A program made the translations under genes and the position numbers. The notes beneath the pieces were generated by a model. That model searched no databases. It saw only the letters and a program-made list of their open reading frames with translations, and was not told the DNA's origin. Shown here in pieces: positions 62,934 through 64,000 of a DNA stretch of 64,000 bases. How positions within the stretch are numbered: position 1 is the first letter of the stretch; each line of letters starts with the position of its first letter. This stretch comes from Nitrospira_D sp040255845 (GTDB lineage: Bacteria; Nitrospirota; Nitrospiria; Nitrospirales; Nitrospiraceae), in NCBI GenBank assembly GCA_040255845.1, contig JBDZVU010000001.1:70136-134135 (forward strand). Reading direction: 5' to 3'.

Positions 62934-63863
62934 CTAGGAGGCTTGAAGGGCGACGACAGGCTGCAGCCGGGGAAGACCGACTGCCGGCCGGCTTTCTGAC
63001 GCGGGCTCTTCGGTATTGAGGAGCATCCATTTGTCGGGCTGATCCAAAATCTGCTGGACCAGCTTGGTGTGGAGGGCATGACCGGAGCGATCGGCCACGA
63101 TATGGCCGATGACCGACATGCCAAGCAACGAGAAGTCGCCAATCAGGTCCAAGACTTTGTGCCGCACGAATTCATCGGTGTACCGCAAGCCCGAATCGTT
63201 GATGACCCCGTCTTCTGACAAGACGACGGTATTTTCCAACGTTCCGCCCTGCCCCAAGCCACGGGCCCAGAGAGCCTGCACTTCGTTCAGAAAGCCGAAT
63301 GTCCGCGCGTCGGCGATGTGACGTTCAAACGACGCCGGCGTGCAGTCGTGCACGTACGTCTGCGTCTTGATCAGGGGGTGGTCGTAATGAATCGAATACG
63401 TGATCTTGGGTGTGGCCGACGGCTCGATCCTCACACGCTTTGATCCTTCGGAGACTTCCATGGGAGCCATGATCTTCAGATACGGCTGCTTTCGGTTCTG
63501 AGCGACCACACCGACTGACTGGATCAACCGCACGAACGGGCCGGCGCTGCCATCCATGACCGGCACTTCTCCAGCGGTGACCTCAATGTACACGTTATCG
63601 ATGTGGAGTCCTGCCAACGCGGCCAGGATATGTTCGATGGTCTTGACCTGAAAGCCATTCCCGCTGATGGCGGTGCACAGTTCAGTGGGCACCCGATACT
63701 CAATGGAGGCCGGAAGAGAGGCACCTGCATGGCCGTTGCGATTCACGAACACGACACCCGTGTTCGGGGGAGCCGGCCGGAGGGTGATCGTAGCCGGTTG
63801 ACCAGAATGAAGACCCACACCCGAACAGGTTACCGGTGCTGCTAATGTCTGCTGATTCCGCAC
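62934..63863 (-). CDS. lpxC: UDP-3-O-acyl-N-acetylglucosamine deacetylase LpxC
   Basis: The committed step of lipid A synthesis, a zinc deacetylase of 309 residues in the cytoplasm. QQTLAAPVTCSGVGLHSGQPATITLRPAP is the usual N-terminus, TIEHILAALAGL carries Glu77 and His78, and VRHKVLDLIGDFSLLG carries the second His and the Asp zinc ligands. The GTG at 63863 is chosen because GGAGG lies five to nine bases upstream; the longer frame to 63902 begins with a cysteine-rich stretch unlike LpxC. It proves an LPS-type outer membrane. Downstream lies the terminator-bearing HARE-HTH transcript, convergent. Confidence 0.95.
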   Translation of the reverse strand: MRNQQTLAAPVTCSGVGLHSGQPATITLRPAPPNTGVVFVNRNGHAGASLPASIEYRVPTELCTAISGNGFQVKTIEHILAALAGLHIDNVYIEVTAGEVPVMDGSAGPFVRLIQSVGVVAQNRKQPYLKIMAPMEVSEGSKRVRIEPSATPKITYSIHYDHPLIKTQTYVHDCTPASFERHIADARTFGFLNEVQALWARGLGQGGTLENTVVLSEDGVINDSGLRYTDEFVRHKVLDLIGDFSLLGMSVIGHIVADRSGHALHTKLVQQILDQPDKWMLLNTEEPASESRPAVGLPRLQPVVALQAS

Positions 63864-64000
63864 AGGTCCTCCATCAACTATTCGACACTGGCAGAACAGC
63901 ATAGCAACCCATGTGCCACTGCTTGTTATGCATAAGATATTGAACTATATACGGAAAACGATGTTTATTGAGAATAGACCTTGTGTTGTAAAAATCACAT
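63864..64000 (-). promoter_or_regulatory. AT-rich upstream region of lpxC
   Basis: The window's last 137 bases are AT-rich, unlike most of the sequence, and lie upstream of lpxC on its strand. TATGCAT and similar -10-like words occur, but no -35/-10 pair is convincing, so a promoter is inferred from position and composition only. Confidence 0.35.

Overview
The window is a GC-rich, tightly packed chromosome segment from a Gram-negative bacterium (lpxC, RND pumps with outer-membrane channels, BamD-style small lipoproteins). It holds the probable replication origin and the dnaA-dnaN-gyrB-gyrA block. A DAB-type inorganic-carbon pump, a beta-carbonic anhydrase, a ThyX-like thymidylate synthase, a DsrE/F/H trio next to dnaA and a characteristic palindromic intergenic repeat together suggest a chemolithoautotroph of the Nitrospira type (Nitrospirota). 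That assignment is inference from gene content and style, not a database match. One run of 100 N (48235-48334) and two apparent single-base frameshifts mark it as a draft assembly.

Layout. 1-9.4 kb: envelope and housekeeping genes, mostly on the minus strand (glycerophosphodiesterase, SDR-type sugar reductase, EttA, esterase, SelO, beta-carbonic anhydrase), plus a divergent SulP transporter. 9.6-16.2 kb: a four-gene DAB operon (DabB, a second reduced antiporter-like membrane protein, the large zinc protein DabA, a P-II-like protein) with overlapping starts and stops. 16.3-21.8 kb: a small conserved protein, a TPR protein, a duplicated ThyX-like enzyme, hisS and a DsrE/F/H set. 21.85-31.5 kb: origin with DnaA boxes, dnaA, dnaN, gyrB, gyrA, a DciA-like (DUF721) gene and smpB. 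31.6-34.6 kb: a stress-type operon (DoxX, pirin, DsbA/FrnE, two VOC proteins) behind a promoter with a palindromic operator.

34.6-50 kb: a sigma-54 activator (GAF-GAF-AAA-Fis) followed by two clusters. Each cluster has a sigma-54 -24/-12 promoter and an upstream copy of the inverted repeat TTCGGC-N4-GCCGAA. The first encodes a 44-residue membrane peptide, a CxxC protein, a DedA-rhodanese fusion and a TerB/Coq4-like protein. The second encodes an RND adaptor and pump. A second complete tripartite RND system follows. 50-54.6 kb: nitroreductase, HhH-GPD DNA glycosylase, ferredoxin-metallo-beta-lactamase fusion, an SDR lacking the catalytic tyrosine, and a BT1/MFS-like transporter. 54.8 kb: tmRNA (ssrA). 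55-64 kb: cupin, amino-acid permease, orphan ParB-like protein, pterin carbinolamine dehydratase, a B12/radical-SAM enzyme of the RiPP-maturation type, a frameshifted inositol-phosphatase-family gene, a HARE-HTH protein with a near-perfect sigma-70 promoter, a lysine-only-tailed micro-ORF with a strong terminator, and lpxC.

How it works together. The DAB operon, carbonic anhydrase and SulP transporter could supply bicarbonate/CO2 for autotrophic fixation. smpB and ssrA form the trans-translation system although they lie 23 kb apart. The most striking unexplained signals are the sigma-54/palindrome regulon, three copies of a co-varying palindromic intergenic element with a conserved C:C mismatch, and the extra DAB membrane subunit that lacks the proton-channel lysine.
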